Below are positions 45,783 through 55,360 of a stretch of 64,000 nucleotides of DNA, in pieces. Numbering within the stretch: the first letter of the stretch is position 1; each line of letters starts with the position of its first letter. Below the pieces are notes generated by a model. That model searched no databases and was not told the origin of the DNA. It saw nothing but the letters and a program-made list of their open reading frames with translations. The stretch comes from Planococcus soli. Its GTDB lineage: Bacteria; Bacillota; Bacilli; Bacillales_A; Planococcaceae. Position numbers and translations under genes: made by a program. The stretch lies in the NCBI RefSeq assembly GCF_016881065.1, contig NZ_WXYN01000046.1:1-64000 (forward strand), in the 5' to 3' direction.

Positions 45783-46385
45783 TTAACGTGAGTAGTACTC
45801 AACGATCAACTGTTCGTTGATTTCAGCAGACAATTCGCTGCGCTCTGGAAGGCGTACGAATGTTCCTGTTTTGCTATCAGTATCGATAGTTACGTATTCA
45901 GGAACGAAGTTGCTTACTTCGATTGCTTCGTTTACTACATCAAGGTTGTTTGATTTTTCACGGAAAGCAATTGTTTGTCCTGGTTTCACGCTGAATGACG
46001 GAATATCAACGCGTTTGCCATCAACAAGGATGTGGCCGTGGTTTACGATTTGGCGAGCTTGGCGACGAGTGCGCGCAAGACCTAAACGATAAACAACGTT
46101 ATCAAGGCGAGCTTCAAGAAGGATCATGAAGTTTTCACCGTGCTTACCAGGCATTTTGCCGGCTTTGTTGAACAAAGTTTTGAACTGGCGTTCGTTAACT
46201 CCGTACATGAACCGTAGTTTTTGTTTTTCTTGTAGTTGCAAACCATATTCAGAAACTTTTCTGCGTTGGTTAGCACCGTGTTGACCTGGTGCGTAAGGGC
46301 GTTTTTCTAATTCTTTACCTGTGCCTGTAAGAGAAATTCCCAAACGGCGTGACAGTTTCCATGATGGACCTGTATAACGAGACAT
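45783..46385 (-). CDS. rpsD: 30S ribosomal protein S4
   Basis: 200 aa, full length. [19 protein letters not shown] at the N-terminus and an S4 domain ([26 protein letters not shown], abridged) are diagnostic. No zinc-binding cysteines, so the C-minus form. GAGGAGG precedes the ATG. Expressed alone from its own promoter with a long leader. Confidence 0.98.
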   Translation of the reverse strand: MSRYTGPSWKLSRRLGISLTGTGKELEKRPYAPGQHGANQRRKVSEYGLQLQEKQKLRFMYGVNERQFKTLFNKAGKMPGKHGENFMILLEARLDNVVYRLGLARTRRQARQIVNHGHILVDGKRVDIPSFSVKPGQTIAFREKSNNLDVVNEAIEVSNFVPEYVTIDTDSKTGTFVRLPERSELSAEINEQLIVEYYSR

Positions 46386-46566
46386 AGTAGTCTCCTCCTC
46401 TGTTTTTGGTTTTTAGAGTAAAATAAAAACCAGATGCATTCATGCTGCAAGCCATTTTATATTCTTGTACCTTCGCTCAGCAGCCAAAGAGTTACACGAT
46501 ACACCTTAATATAAGGAATAAAATGGACGAACACGCACATACAACTGCTGCGATTATTTTACACAA
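46386..46566 (-). ncRNA. Probable S4-binding rpsD leader RNA
   Basis: About 180 bases of untranslated leader run from the promoter at 46572-46601 to the rpsD start. In B. subtilis the rpsD leader binds S4 and represses its own translation. I see GC-containing pairable segments (for example GCTGCTGAGCG and CGCAGCAGTTG) but did not fold the RNA, so the class is inferred from gene and length. Confidence 0.5.
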
Positions 46567-46571
46567 AGCAT

Positions 46572-46601
46572 AGTATAACCGATTTCGAACACTCAAGTCA
46601 A
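46572..46601 (-). promoter_or_regulatory. SigmaA promoter of rpsD
   Basis: On the minus strand: -35 TTGACT (46601-46596), 18-base spacer, -10 TATACT (46577-46572). Confidence 0.75.
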
Positions 46602-46679
46602 CAAAGATCCGCAGACATGTTTAGAAAGTGGCGGCTTCCTTTTTTATATCGTTCAAGGTAGAATGAAATCAAGTAATAA

Positions 46680-46693
46680 TGTAAGCGCTTTCT
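46680..46693 (+). promoter_or_regulatory. cre site upstream of the methionine gamma-lyase gene
   Basis: TGTAAGCGCTTTCT matches the cre consensus at all but the last base. It lies 24 bases before the ATG at 46717 and just after a -10-like TAGAAT (46659-46664), a repressing position. Confidence 0.7.
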
Positions 46694-46716
46694 ATTTCGG
46701 TCAAGGAGTGGATTTT

Positions 46717-47925
46717 ATGCGAGGAAAACCAATGAATATTGAAACGGCAGTCATTCACAAAGGCTATGACAGTGCTGGCCATCAAGACAGTCTGGTCACA
46801 CCGCTTTATCAGACATCGACGTATTCTTTTGCAGATGCAGAACAAGGGGAAGATCGGTTTGCAGGAAAGTGTGAAGGCAATATTTATTCACGGCTTGGCA
46901 ATCCGACAGTTCGCGTGCTGGAGGATCGGATGACAGAAATTGAAGGGGGCGAAGGTGCGCTGGCTTTCGGATCAGGGATGGCAGCGGTCAGTGCCATATT
47001 GATTTACCTGACCAAAGCCGGTGACCATGTCCTCTGCTCCAGAGGGATTTATGGATGTACGTATGGCTTGCTTGAAATCATGGAAGAAAAATATGGAATT
47101 ACGCATGATCTCGTTTCCATGACAAGCGAACAGGAAGTGGAGCAGGCAATCACGCCGGAAACGGTTTGCATCTATGTAGAAACGCCGATCAATCCGACGA
47201 TGGAACTTGTTGATTTGGAAGCAGTGATGGCGGTAGCGAGAAGGCGCAATCTCCGGGTGGTTGTGGACAATACTTTCTGTTCGCCATATCTGCAAAATCC
47301 GTTGCGTCTAGGAGCGGACTTTGTTTTGCACAGTGCAACCAAATACTTGAATGGCCATGGTGATGTGGTCGGAGGAATTTTGGTAGGAAGTAACATGGAA
47401 GAAATGCAGCATCTTCGTATGACGGTGCAAAAAGACGTGGGCGGCATCATGTCGCCATTCGACGCATGGCTATTGCTGAGAGGGCTGAAAACTTTGCATG
47501 TGAGGATGGATCGGCATGTTGCCAATGCTAAAACTGTGCTAAGTTTTTTGAAACAGCAGGAACTGGTGAAGAAAATTTATTATCCGTACGATGAGGGGCA
47601 TCCACAAGTTAGAATTGCGAAGCGGCAAATGCGGCAAGGAGGCGGGTTGATCTCTTTTGAAATCAGTGGGGGGAAAAAAGAAGCACAAGCATTCCTAAAT
47701 GCTTTGTCGCTCATAAAGATTGCGGTGAGTTTAGGTGATGCGGAAACATTGATCCAGCATCCGGCAACGATGACCCACGCTGTCGTACCAGAAGAAAAGC
47801 GAAAGGCAATGGGCATCAGCGACTCTTTGCTTCGATTGTCGGTCGGATTAGAGCACACAGATGACTTGATTGAGGATTTAACCAAAGCATTTGAAAGAGT
47901 AAAACCGAAACTGCAGGAAATATAA
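46717..47925 (+). CDS. Methionine gamma-lyase-like PLP enzyme (Cys/Met metabolism)
   Basis: 402 aa from ATG 46717, with AAGGAG upstream. Trans-sulfuration family: YSRLGNPTVRVLEDRM, GSGMAAVSA, the PLP lysine in HSATKYLNGHGDVVGG near residue 205, and LSVGLEHTDDL at the end. YGCTYGLL carries the cysteine at the position typical of methionine gamma-lyases (P. putida Cys116), which favours methionine degradation to methanethiol over cystathionine cleavage. Substrate remains inference. It is divergent from rpsD and probably CcpA-controlled. Confidence 0.85.
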   Translation: MRGKPMNIETAVIHKGYDSAGHQDSLVTPLYQTSTYSFADAEQGEDRFAGKCEGNIYSRLGNPTVRVLEDRMTEIEGGEGALAFGSGMAAVSAILIYLTKAGDHVLCSRGIYGCTYGLLEIMEEKYGITHDLVSMTSEQEVEQAITPETVCIYVETPINPTMELVDLEAVMAVARRRNLRVVVDNTFCSPYLQNPLRLGADFVLHSATKYLNGHGDVVGGILVGSNMEEMQHLRMTVQKDVGGIMSPFDAWLLLRGLKTLHVRMDRHVANAKTVLSFLKQQELVKKIYYPYDEGHPQVRIAKRQMRQGGGLISFEISGGKKEAQAFLNALSLIKIAVSLGDAETLIQHPATMTHAVVPEEKRKAMGISDSLLRLSVGLEHTDDLIEDLTKAFERVKPKLQEI

Positions 47926-47942
47926 TAGGTAATGGCTTGAAA

Positions 47943-47987
47943 AAAAGGCCCGAAGCTCGAATTTCGAGTTCCGGGTCTTCCTGTTTT
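47943..47987. terminator. Bidirectional terminator
   Basis: Stem AAGGCCCGAAGCTCGAA with TTCGAGTTCCGGGTCTT, between convergent genes, flanked by A-run and TTTT. Confidence 0.8.
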
Positions 47988-48471
47988 AAAGATGCTTCAT
48001 TAAAACTTCAGTAAAAAGTTCAAGGCCTTGCTGGTCTTCTTCAGTAAAACGGCTCAGCTCTGGGCTGTCGATATCAAGGACGCCGATCACCTGATCTTCT
48101 TTCATAAGCGGGATGACGATTTCAGAACGGGATGCCGCATCGCAGGCAATATGGCCGGGAAATGCTTGGACATCCTCTATCAGCATTGTTTTTTTATCAG
48201 CTACGGCCGTGCCGCAAACCCCTTTGCCGACGGGAATCCTTACGCATGCCGGGAGACCTTGGAAAGGACCGAGCACAAGTTCTCCGTCTTCAATCAAATA
48301 AAAGCCGACCCAGTTTGTGCGTTCAAGAAATTGATTGAGCAAAGAAGAGGCATTGCTCAAGTTGGCAATGTTATTTTTTTCGCCTTCCAGCAATGCATCC
48401 AATTGCTTTGATAGCATCTTGTATTGATCTAAGCGGCTGCCGCTGTAATCTGTTTGTGTAAACAATTGCAT
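47986..48471 (-). CDS. msrC: Free methionine-(R)-sulfoxide reductase (GAF domain, YtsP)
   Basis: 161 aa single GAF domain. The three redox cysteines of fRMsr are visible: LPACVRIPVGKGVCGTAV (about 84 and 94) and GHIACDAAS (about 118). It reduces free Met-R-O using thioredoxin. Overlaps the shared terminator at its stop. Beside a methionine lyase gene, which may be coincidence. Confidence 0.9.
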   Translation of the reverse strand: MQLFTQTDYSGSRLDQYKMLSKQLDALLEGEKNNIANLSNASSLLNQFLERTNWVGFYLIEDGELVLGPFQGLPACVRIPVGKGVCGTAVADKKTMLIEDVQAFPGHIACDAASRSEIVIPLMKEDQVIGVLDIDSPELSRFTEEDQQGLELFTEVLMKHL

Positions 48472-48520
48472 AACCTCATTTCATTTTTTTTTTTGGATAA
48501 GTTTGATCAGCAGAAACCAT

Positions 48521-49321
48521 TTAACTTAGATAAGTATAAAATTTCTCGTAATGCTTATGCAAGCCATTGACATTATGAGCGTCTGAACCGAAGACAAGCG
48601 GGATGCCGAGAGATTTAGCATATCCGATATAAGGGAGCGGTGGATAAGCTTCCAGGCACTCGGGCTTTGAGAATCCAGCACCATTGACATCGAGTTCACA
48701 GCCCATTTTCTTCATCAACTGCAAAACATGTAGAATCTGTGCACTATCTTCGATCTTTTCGTCATGCACTGTTTGGAATTTGTGGATCAAAGTCGGATGG
48801 CCAATTCGTTTTGGCTTGAATTGCCCAAGGTCTGCCTGTATGGAAGCTTCCACCGTATCATAATAAAGATTATAGGCGGCCTCGACAGAACCACATGCAG
48901 CAGCCAGTTCGGCAAACACTTCCTTGCTGTAATCGGAACAATAATACTGGTTGCCGACTTTGAGAAAATGGACGGACAAAATGGCGTCGTCAAGAGAAGG
49001 TCCGATATCATCCAGAAAAGACTTTATCTCATTTTCATATCCTGCTATAAAGTCGACTTCCAACCCTACACGGATGCGGATGTCCCGTTGATAGGCAGCC
49101 TTTAACCGGTTTATTTCATGCATATAAGGAGAAAGCTGGTCCATGCGTATGCTGCTATCCTTCATAGGTGTCGGGTCTATAAAGTTATTCGGAAGCGGGG
49201 CGTGCTCGGTAAAAGAAATATCCGTAAATCCGGACTTTATTGCTTTTTCAATATAAGATTCTGTTGAGTCTTTTGTCCCGTGAGGACAAAAATGTGTATG
49301 AATATGACCATCTCGTTTCAT
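48521..49321 (-). CDS. hisJ: Histidinol-phosphatase (PHP family)
   Basis: 266 aa from ATG 49321, after AGAGGGTGAC. PHP metal ligands: DGHIHTHFCPHG (start), FTEHAP, GLEVDF, SVHFL and GSDAHN. It performs the phosphatase step of histidine synthesis; no other his genes are nearby. Confidence 0.92.
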   Translation of the reverse strand: MKRDGHIHTHFCPHGTKDSTESYIEKAIKSGFTDISFTEHAPLPNNFIDPTPMKDSSIRMDQLSPYMHEINRLKAAYQRDIRIRVGLEVDFIAGYENEIKSFLDDIGPSLDDAILSVHFLKVGNQYYCSDYSKEVFAELAAACGSVEAAYNLYYDTVEASIQADLGQFKPKRIGHPTLIHKFQTVHDEKIEDSAQILHVLQLMKKMGCELDVNGAGFSKPECLEAYPPLPYIGYAKSLGIPLVFGSDAHNVNGLHKHYEKFYTYLS

Positions 49322-49475
49322 ATTAGTCACCCTCTTTTCTGTCTATTAAAAAATATAATCGCTTTTCTTCTAATTTGGCAAACATAAGAGTAGAATACAT
49401 GTTAAAATAAAAGAATCATGAATACATTTACGTATAACTGGTAATGTGATTTTGGAACAGGGGGCTATGTGACTT

Positions 49476-51179
49476 ATGATGGAGTATATCATCATTGCGG
49501 TCATCATTCTATTAGCGATAATGATCATCGGCTTTATGTTTCGCAAAAAACATCTGGCTGAAATTGAGCGCTTGGAACAGTTAAAACTGCAAATACAAAA
49601 TAAACCGATACTTGAAGAATTGACAAAAGTAAAACAATTGAACATGAACGGCCAGACGGAAGAAATGTTTGAACGCTGGCGCAACGTATGGACAGAAATC
49701 ATGGATGTGCATATTCCAAAAATAGATGCTTCCTTATATGACGCTGAAGAAGCAATCAACCGCTTCCGATTCAGCAAAGCGACAAAGCTTGAACAGGATA
49801 CGGAAGTGAAAATCGACAATGTCGATCAACAGATGAACACGATTCTGGTGGAACTGGAAGAATTGATTGGCAGCGAAGAAAAAAATCGCAGCGAAATTGA
49901 TTTAATTCAGGAAAAATACCGTCGTGCCCGCAAAAACCTGCTGGCTCATCAGCATTCTTATGGTGCTGCTGCAGGACCGCTGGAAAAAAGACTTGAATCT
50001 TTTATTCCGATGTTTGACGAATATGAGAAACTGACTAACGAAGGCAATTACTTGAAAGCACGCGAAATTGTTATCAGTTTGTCTACTGAAGGCGAACAAG
50101 CATTTTTGCTGGTTGATGATATTCCACCATTATTGGCAGATGTTCAGACGAAAATCCCTTCCTATATTGCTGAATTGCGCCAAGGCAAAAACGAAATGGA
50201 AGAGCAGTCTTACTACCTTGGTCATTTGGAGTTGACGCTTCAATTAGATGAGATAGAAGAAGAGCTGGAAGTTTTGAAAGTGAACATTGCGCAGCTCGAG
50301 ATTGAACAAACGAAAATTGCCGTTGAAAAAATGAAAGACCGGATCGACTCGTTTTATGAGCTTCTGGAAAAAGAAGTGGAAGCCAAGCATTATGTTGATG
50401 ATTTCCGTGTAGATACAGAACGCCACTTGGAAGTTGTGGCACGCGACACGAAAGAAATGGAAGAAGAATGCAGATATGTACAGCATAGCTACAAGATCAG
50501 CGAAAGCGAAGCTGCCATTCCGAAATCCTGTATGGAAAAAATGGAGCAATTGGCCAAACGCTACGATTTGCTGCGTTCACGCCTGGAAGAAGACCAATCA
50601 GCGTATTCCAGCCTTCAGGAAGAATTGCTTCATATTCGTGAAGACCTCTCGATTGTGGACTCAACGCAAATTGATTTCATGACGGCATTGAAGAGCCTGC
50701 GCATTGAAGAAAATAATGCACGTGCGAAAGTCGAGCAATTAAAACGCAAGTTGCAGGAAACAGATCGCGTTCTGCATAAAGCCAACATTCCTGGAATTCC
50801 GGAAGATATGGATGTCCGGCTCGAAGAAGCAGAAGAACATCTTTTCGTTACGATGCAGACTTTGCGTGAAGTGCCATTGAATATTAAATTGGTGCATAAC
50901 TACTTAGAGCAAGCAGAGAAAAGCATAGAAGAAGTCCATGCAAAAGCTGTTGAAATGGTTGAGAACGTGCTGTTGATTGAACGAATTATCCAATACGGCA
51001 ACCGTTACCGCAAATCCAACCTGGAGTTGGATGCCAAGCTTGAAGGAGCGGAAGAATCGTTCCGCCAGCTTCGCTATACCAAAGCACTGGAAGAAGCTGC
51101 GACTGCAGTTGAAAACTTTGAACCTGGTTCGATGAAGCGCATTGAAGTACTGGTCAAAGAAGACGCATGGCGCATTTAA
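49476..51179 (+). CDS. ezrA: Septation ring formation regulator EzrA
   Basis: 567 aa. One N-terminal helix (IIIAVIILLAIMIIGFMF) anchors a long cytoplasmic chain of spectrin-like coiled coils, full length for the family. The conserved patch near the end reads YGNRYRKSNLELDAKLEGAE. It inhibits FtsZ ring formation away from mid-cell. The ATG at 49479 is an equal alternative start. Upstream is AGGGGG. First gene of ezrA-nifZ-thiI. Confidence 0.95.
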   Translation: MMEYIIIAVIILLAIMIIGFMFRKKHLAEIERLEQLKLQIQNKPILEELTKVKQLNMNGQTEEMFERWRNVWTEIMDVHIPKIDASLYDAEEAINRFRFSKATKLEQDTEVKIDNVDQQMNTILVELEELIGSEEKNRSEIDLIQEKYRRARKNLLAHQHSYGAAAGPLEKRLESFIPMFDEYEKLTNEGNYLKAREIVISLSTEGEQAFLLVDDIPPLLADVQTKIPSYIAELRQGKNEMEEQSYYLGHLELTLQLDEIEEELEVLKVNIAQLEIEQTKIAVEKMKDRIDSFYELLEKEVEAKHYVDDFRVDTERHLEVVARDTKEMEEECRYVQHSYKISESEAAIPKSCMEKMEQLAKRYDLLRSRLEEDQSAYSSLQEELLHIREDLSIVDSTQIDFMTALKSLRIEENNARAKVEQLKRKLQETDRVLHKANIPGIPEDMDVRLEEAEEHLFVTMQTLREVPLNIKLVHNYLEQAEKSIEEVHAKAVEMVENVLLIERIIQYGNRYRKSNLELDAKLEGAEESFRQLRYTKALEEAATAVENFEPGSMKRIEVLVKEDAWRI

Positions 51180-51191
51180 AAAACAAAATGT

Positions 51192-51225
51192 AAACCACCA
51201 GCGAATGAGCTGGTGGTTTTCTTTT
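51192..51225 (+). terminator. Hairpin between ezrA and nifZ
   Basis: 11-bp stem AAACCACCAGC / GCTGGTGGTTT, loop GAATGA, then TCTTTT. It ends one base before the nifZ ribosome site CGGAGGTGG, so it can attenuate nifZ-thiI. Confidence 0.75.
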
Positions 51226-51237
51226 CGGAGGTGGAAC

Positions 51238-52341
51238 ATGATTTATTTGGACAACAGCGCGACAACCCGTCCCAGAAAAGAAGTGCTTGATGCCTTTGTG
51301 GCAGCTAATGAGCGCTTTTATGCCAATCCAGCATCACTTCATGTATGGGGAAATCAGGCAGAAGACCTGCTGGAAACTGCACGCAGCCAAGTGAAAGAGA
51401 AACTGCACATGGAAAGGATTGTTTTTACTTCCGGTGGAACTGAGGCAAACAATTTAGCTTTGATCGGCACCGCCAGAAGCTATCAGCACCGTGGCAAACA
51501 TATTGTCACAGCCGCAACAGAACATCCTTCCGTATTAAACAGCTTGGCAGCATTGGAACAGGAAGGCTTTAGCGTGACGCGTCTTCCAGTCAGCTGGTCA
51601 GGAGCGATCGATGTCGCTGAGTTGATGAATTCTCTTAAAAGCGATACGATTCTGGTATCGCTTATGCACGTCAACAATGAAATTGGCACGATCCATCCCA
51701 TTGCAGAAATTGCGGCCATGCTGAAAGAACGGCGCATCTTGTTTCACGTAGATGCTGTTCAAAGTATCGGCAAGCTGGAACTTGATCCCACTGCCATGCC
51801 TGATTTATTGTCTGTGTCGGGCCATAAGATTCACGGATTAAAGGGCAGCGGACTATTGGCATATTCCGGTGTCAAGCTGCAGGCGATTCAGTTTGGCGGT
51901 GGCCAGGAATCTGGAATCCGGAGCGGCACTGTTTCCGTCCCCAATGCAGTCGCTTTAGCAAAAGCGCTGAGATTGGCACAGCCAAATCCATTGCACCTAG
52001 AGTGGAACCAAAAGCTGCGTGAGTTTTTTTCGGAATTCAAAGGCGTAAAAATCGTCAGCCCCGCAGGAGCGGCTTCGCATATTTTGGCCATAGCGGTAAA
52101 AGGGACAAAAGGTGAAATCCTCGTATCAGGTTTGCAAAAAGAATCGGTTATCGTTTCCACTTCCAGTGCCTGCTCATCTAAAAGCGGCGATACGAGCCAT
52201 GTCATAGGGGCAATCGGACTGCCGCGTGAATTTAAGGATGGCGTCATCCGCATCAGTTTTGGAGCATTTACCGAAGAACAAGACATTATCGCGCTGCAAA
52301 GCGCATTTCAGCGGGTCTACCGCACCATAAAAGGAGTTTAA
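51238..52341 (+). CDS. nifZ: Cysteine desulfurase (NifZ/IscS family)
   Basis: 367 aa from ATG 51238, with GGAGGTGG upstream. MIYLDNSATTRP opens, FTSGGTEANNLAL is next, the PLP lysine is in SGHKIHGLKGSGLL near residue 202, and the catalytic cysteine lies in STSSACSSKSG near 322. The next gene is ThiI, so it should feed persulfide sulfur to tRNA s4U8. Length and context match B. subtilis NifZ. Confidence 0.94.
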   Translation: MIYLDNSATTRPRKEVLDAFVAANERFYANPASLHVWGNQAEDLLETARSQVKEKLHMERIVFTSGGTEANNLALIGTARSYQHRGKHIVTAATEHPSVLNSLAALEQEGFSVTRLPVSWSGAIDVAELMNSLKSDTILVSLMHVNNEIGTIHPIAEIAAMLKERRILFHVDAVQSIGKLELDPTAMPDLLSVSGHKIHGLKGSGLLAYSGVKLQAIQFGGGQESGIRSGTVSVPNAVALAKALRLAQPNPLHLEWNQKLREFFSEFKGVKIVSPAGAASHILAIAVKGTKGEILVSGLQKESVIVSTSSACSSKSGDTSHVIGAIGLPREFKDGVIRISFGAFTEEQDIIALQSAFQRVYRTIKGV

Positions 52342-52347
52342 CCCACC

Positions 52348-53550
52348 ATGAAAACCAATCAAATCCTCGTGCGCTACGGAGAGTTATCAACAAAAGGCAA
52401 AAACCGCAGTTCGTTTATTGGACGGCTGCGCGACAATGTCAGGCAGACGTTTGCCGATTTGGAAAGCCTGCAGATCAAAGCGGAACGCGACCGGATGTTC
52501 ATCACATCAGACAGCGAACAGGATTTGGCGCAAGTGATTGAACGCTTGCCGCATGTTTTCGGCATCCAATCGTTCAGCCCGGTAACCGCCTGTGAATTGG
52601 ATCTTGAAGCGATGAAAAGAACAGCGGAAGCCGTTATCGCCAAAATCCAGGATACTGATAAAAGTTTTAAGGTATCCGTTAAACGGCCCTTCAAAGAATT
52701 TCCGCATGAAAAACCGGAAATCATGAAAGAGCTCAGCTCCCACGTATTGAGAATTTTTCCGGATTTGAAAGTTCAGATGAAAGATCCGGAAATAGACTTG
52801 AAAGTGGAAGTGCGGGAAGAAGCGGTTTATATGATGGCAGAAGTTATTCAAGGAGCTGGCGGCTTGCCTGTAGGAGCCGGTGGCAAGGCCTTATTGATGC
52901 TATCGGGTGGTTTGGACAGTCCGGTTGCCGGCTATCATATGCTCAAACGGGGCGTCCGGCTGGAACTGATCCATTTTTTTAGTCCGCCCTTTACCAATGA
53001 CCGCGCAAAGGAAAAAGTGTTCGACTTGGCTGAAAAACTTTCGCAGTTTGGTTCATCCGTCAATCTGCACATTATCCCGTTCACTAAGCTTCAGCAGGAA
53101 GTGCATAAGCAAGTGCCGGACAATATCACCATGACTTCAACACGCCGGATGATGATGCGCGTCGCGGATCTGGTAATGGCTGAGACCAATTGCCGCGCCA
53201 TTATTACAGGCGAAAGCTTGGGCCAGGTAGCGAGCCAAACTTTGGAAAGCCTGCAGGCGATCAATGCAGTGACGAATACACCGGTGCTGCGTCCACTAAT
53301 CGCAACCGATAAACTGGAAATCATCGAGACGGCCCAACAGATTGGGACATATGACATTTCCATCCGGCCTTTCGAAGATTGCTGCACGATTTTTACGCCG
53401 GCAAATCCAAAAACCAAACCAAAGCTTGAAAAAGTGGAGTACTACGAAAACTTTGTATCATTTGATGAGTTTATTGAAGAAGCGGTGGCAGAGCGGGAAA
53501 TCATCAAGTTTCCACGAGTTAAAGTAAGCCAATTTGAAGATTTACTATAA
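52348..53550 (+). CDS. thiI: tRNA 4-thiouridine synthetase ThiI
   Basis: 400 aa, the short form without a rhodanese domain. A THUMP domain lies at about residues 60-165, and the PP-loop SGGLDSPVAGYHM near 182 binds ATP. IRPFEDCCTIFTP near 340 is the conserved end. Sulfur comes from NifZ. The gap to nifZ is 6 bases. Confidence 0.96.
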   Translation: MKTNQILVRYGELSTKGKNRSSFIGRLRDNVRQTFADLESLQIKAERDRMFITSDSEQDLAQVIERLPHVFGIQSFSPVTACELDLEAMKRTAEAVIAKIQDTDKSFKVSVKRPFKEFPHEKPEIMKELSSHVLRIFPDLKVQMKDPEIDLKVEVREEAVYMMAEVIQGAGGLPVGAGGKALLMLSGGLDSPVAGYHMLKRGVRLELIHFFSPPFTNDRAKEKVFDLAEKLSQFGSSVNLHIIPFTKLQQEVHKQVPDNITMTSTRRMMMRVADLVMAETNCRAIITGESLGQVASQTLESLQAINAVTNTPVLRPLIATDKLEIIETAQQIGTYDISIRPFEDCCTIFTPANPKTKPKLEKVEYYENFVSFDEFIEEAVAEREIIKFPRVKVSQFEDLL

Positions 53551-53555
53551 AAGTG

Positions 53556-53584
53556 GAGCCGCCTGTCATGGGCGGCTTTTTTTG
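53556..53584 (+). terminator. Terminator after thiI
   Basis: Stem AGCCGCC / GGCGGCT with loop TGTCATG and T-run. Confidence 0.88.
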
Positions 53585-53689
53585 TAGGGAAATTATAGTT
53601 AATTCATATAGGAAAGAGGTTTACATAGCAGTTTCTAAAATGATGATTCATAAGTCCAACATTTCGTCCTTTGATATGTAGGAAAATCA

Positions 53690-53702
53690 ATAGTTCAACT
53701 AT
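53690..53702 (+). promoter_or_regulatory. Short palindrome upstream of the acyl-CoA synthetase gene
   Basis: ATAGTTcAACTAT is a perfect 6+1+6 palindrome, about 83 bases before the ATG and upstream of a -10-like TATAAT near 53735. Possible operator. Confidence 0.35.
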
Positions 53703-53784
53703 ATGAAATAATATGAATACTTAAACTCTTCCTGTATAATGATAGGAGAATAATAATCAGTCTATCTGCAAGGAGGAAATCACT

Positions 53785-55359
53785 GTGAAACGACAAGAAC
53801 TGATAGCGCCGGATTCGTATAACCTGGTAGAAGAAATCGAGCGATATGCAAATGGGGACGGGAAGCTTGCAATCCTCTGGGAAAATGATAAAGGTGAAAA
53901 GCAGCAGGTTACATATGACGAATTGATGCAGCGTGCAAACCGTGCAGCCAATAGCTTTGAAAAAGCTGGTCTTGTAAAAGGCGATGTCGTGCTGGTGATG
54001 GTGCCTCGCTTGATTGAAGCATATGTTGTGTATATTGGTGCTTTAAAAGCAGGATTGGCCGTCATTCCAAGTTCTGAAATGCTTCGGGCAAAAGACATTG
54101 CCTATCGCTTGAACCACAGTGATGCTAAAGCGGTAATTGCTTATGAACCGTTTATGGATCAATTTAAAGATGTCATGGAAATGGATAATGTCGTCAAGTT
54201 TGTCATTGGCCAATCCGATGATTCTTGGATTTCCTTGTTGGATGAAATGGCATCCGCGTCCACCGAATACATAGCAGCACCGACAAAAAAAGAAAGCATG
54301 GCCTTTCTTTCCTATACGTCAGGAACTACCGGCAATCCTAAAGGCGCCGTACACAGCCACGGCTGGGCATACGCGCATCTGCGCACGTCCGCTGAACATT
54401 GGCTCGGAGCGAAAGAAGGAGACGTGGTGTGGGCGACAGCGAGCCCAGGATGGCAGAAGTGGATCTGGAGTCCGTTCCTGGCAACGTTGGGAAGCGGAGC
54501 CACCGGTTTTGTCTATAATGGCAAGTTTGATCCGGCCGTGTATTTGGAACTGCTGGAAACCCGCAACATCAACGTGCTCTGCTGCACGCCTACAGAATAC
54601 CGCATAATGGCGAAGCAAAAGGACTTAGCAAAATACGATTTGTCCGCACTGCACAGCGCCGTGTCGGCTGGCGAGCCGCTGAATGCGGAAGTGATCAATG
54701 TCTTTCAGGATAATTTCGGGCTTGAGGTACGCGATGGCTATGGTCAAACGGAAAACACATTGCTGGTCGGTGTGATGAAGGGAATGGAAACACGCATCGG
54801 CTCAATGGGCAAACCAACGCCAGGAAACAGCGTGGAAATCATCAATGATTTTGGTGAACCGTGTGCGGCCGGAGAAGTGGGAGATATCGCCGTCCACGTT
54901 GAGACGCCCGCCCTGTTCAAAGAATATTTCAAAGATCCGGAGCGCACCAGGATGCAGTTTCGTGGGGACTATTATGTTACAGGCGACAAAGCTTCAAAAG
55001 ATGATGACGGCTATTACTGGTTTGAAGGACGTGGGGACGATATTATCATTTCGTCCGGCTACACGATCGGGCCGTTTGAAGTGGAAGATGCACTGGTTAA
55101 ACATCCAATGGTTCAAGAATGTGCCGTTATCGGTGCGCCTGACGAAATACGCGGCACGATTGTCAAGGCCTTTGTAGTGTTAGTGGAAGGGCATGCCGCT
55201 TCAGATGAATTGGTGAAAAGTCTGCAGGACCACGTCAAGGGATTGACGGCGCCATATAAATACCCGCGAGCCATCGATTTCCTTGCTGAATTGCCGAAAA
55301 CGGCATCCGGAAAAATCCGTCGTGTGGAGTTGCGCCAACAAGAAGAGCTTAATAAATAA
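53785..55359 (+). CDS. mbcS: Acyl-CoA synthetase, MbcS type (YtcI)
   Basis: 524 aa AMP-binding enzyme. LSYTSGTTGNPKG near residue 178, DGYGQTENT near 320, YYWFEGRGDDIIISSGYTIGP and PKTASGKIRRVELR at the end. The family activates medium or branched-chain fatty acids (MbcS). It is preceded by CAAGGAGGA. A single gene with its own terminator. Substrate by family similarity only. Confidence 0.88.
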   Translation: MKRQELIAPDSYNLVEEIERYANGDGKLAILWENDKGEKQQVTYDELMQRANRAANSFEKAGLVKGDVVLVMVPRLIEAYVVYIGALKAGLAVIPSSEMLRAKDIAYRLNHSDAKAVIAYEPFMDQFKDVMEMDNVVKFVIGQSDDSWISLLDEMASASTEYIAAPTKKESMAFLSYTSGTTGNPKGAVHSHGWAYAHLRTSAEHWLGAKEGDVVWATASPGWQKWIWSPFLATLGSGATGFVYNGKFDPAVYLELLETRNINVLCCTPTEYRIMAKQKDLAKYDLSALHSAVSAGEPLNAEVINVFQDNFGLEVRDGYGQTENTLLVGVMKGMETRIGSMGKPTPGNSVEIINDFGEPCAAGEVGDIAVHVETPALFKEYFKDPERTRMQFRGDYYVTGDKASKDDDGYYWFEGRGDDIIISSGYTIGPFEVEDALVKHPMVQECAVIGAPDEIRGTIVKAFVVLVEGHAASDELVKSLQDHVKGLTAPYKYPRAIDFLAELPKTASGKIRRVELRQQEELNK

Positions 55360-55360
55360 G

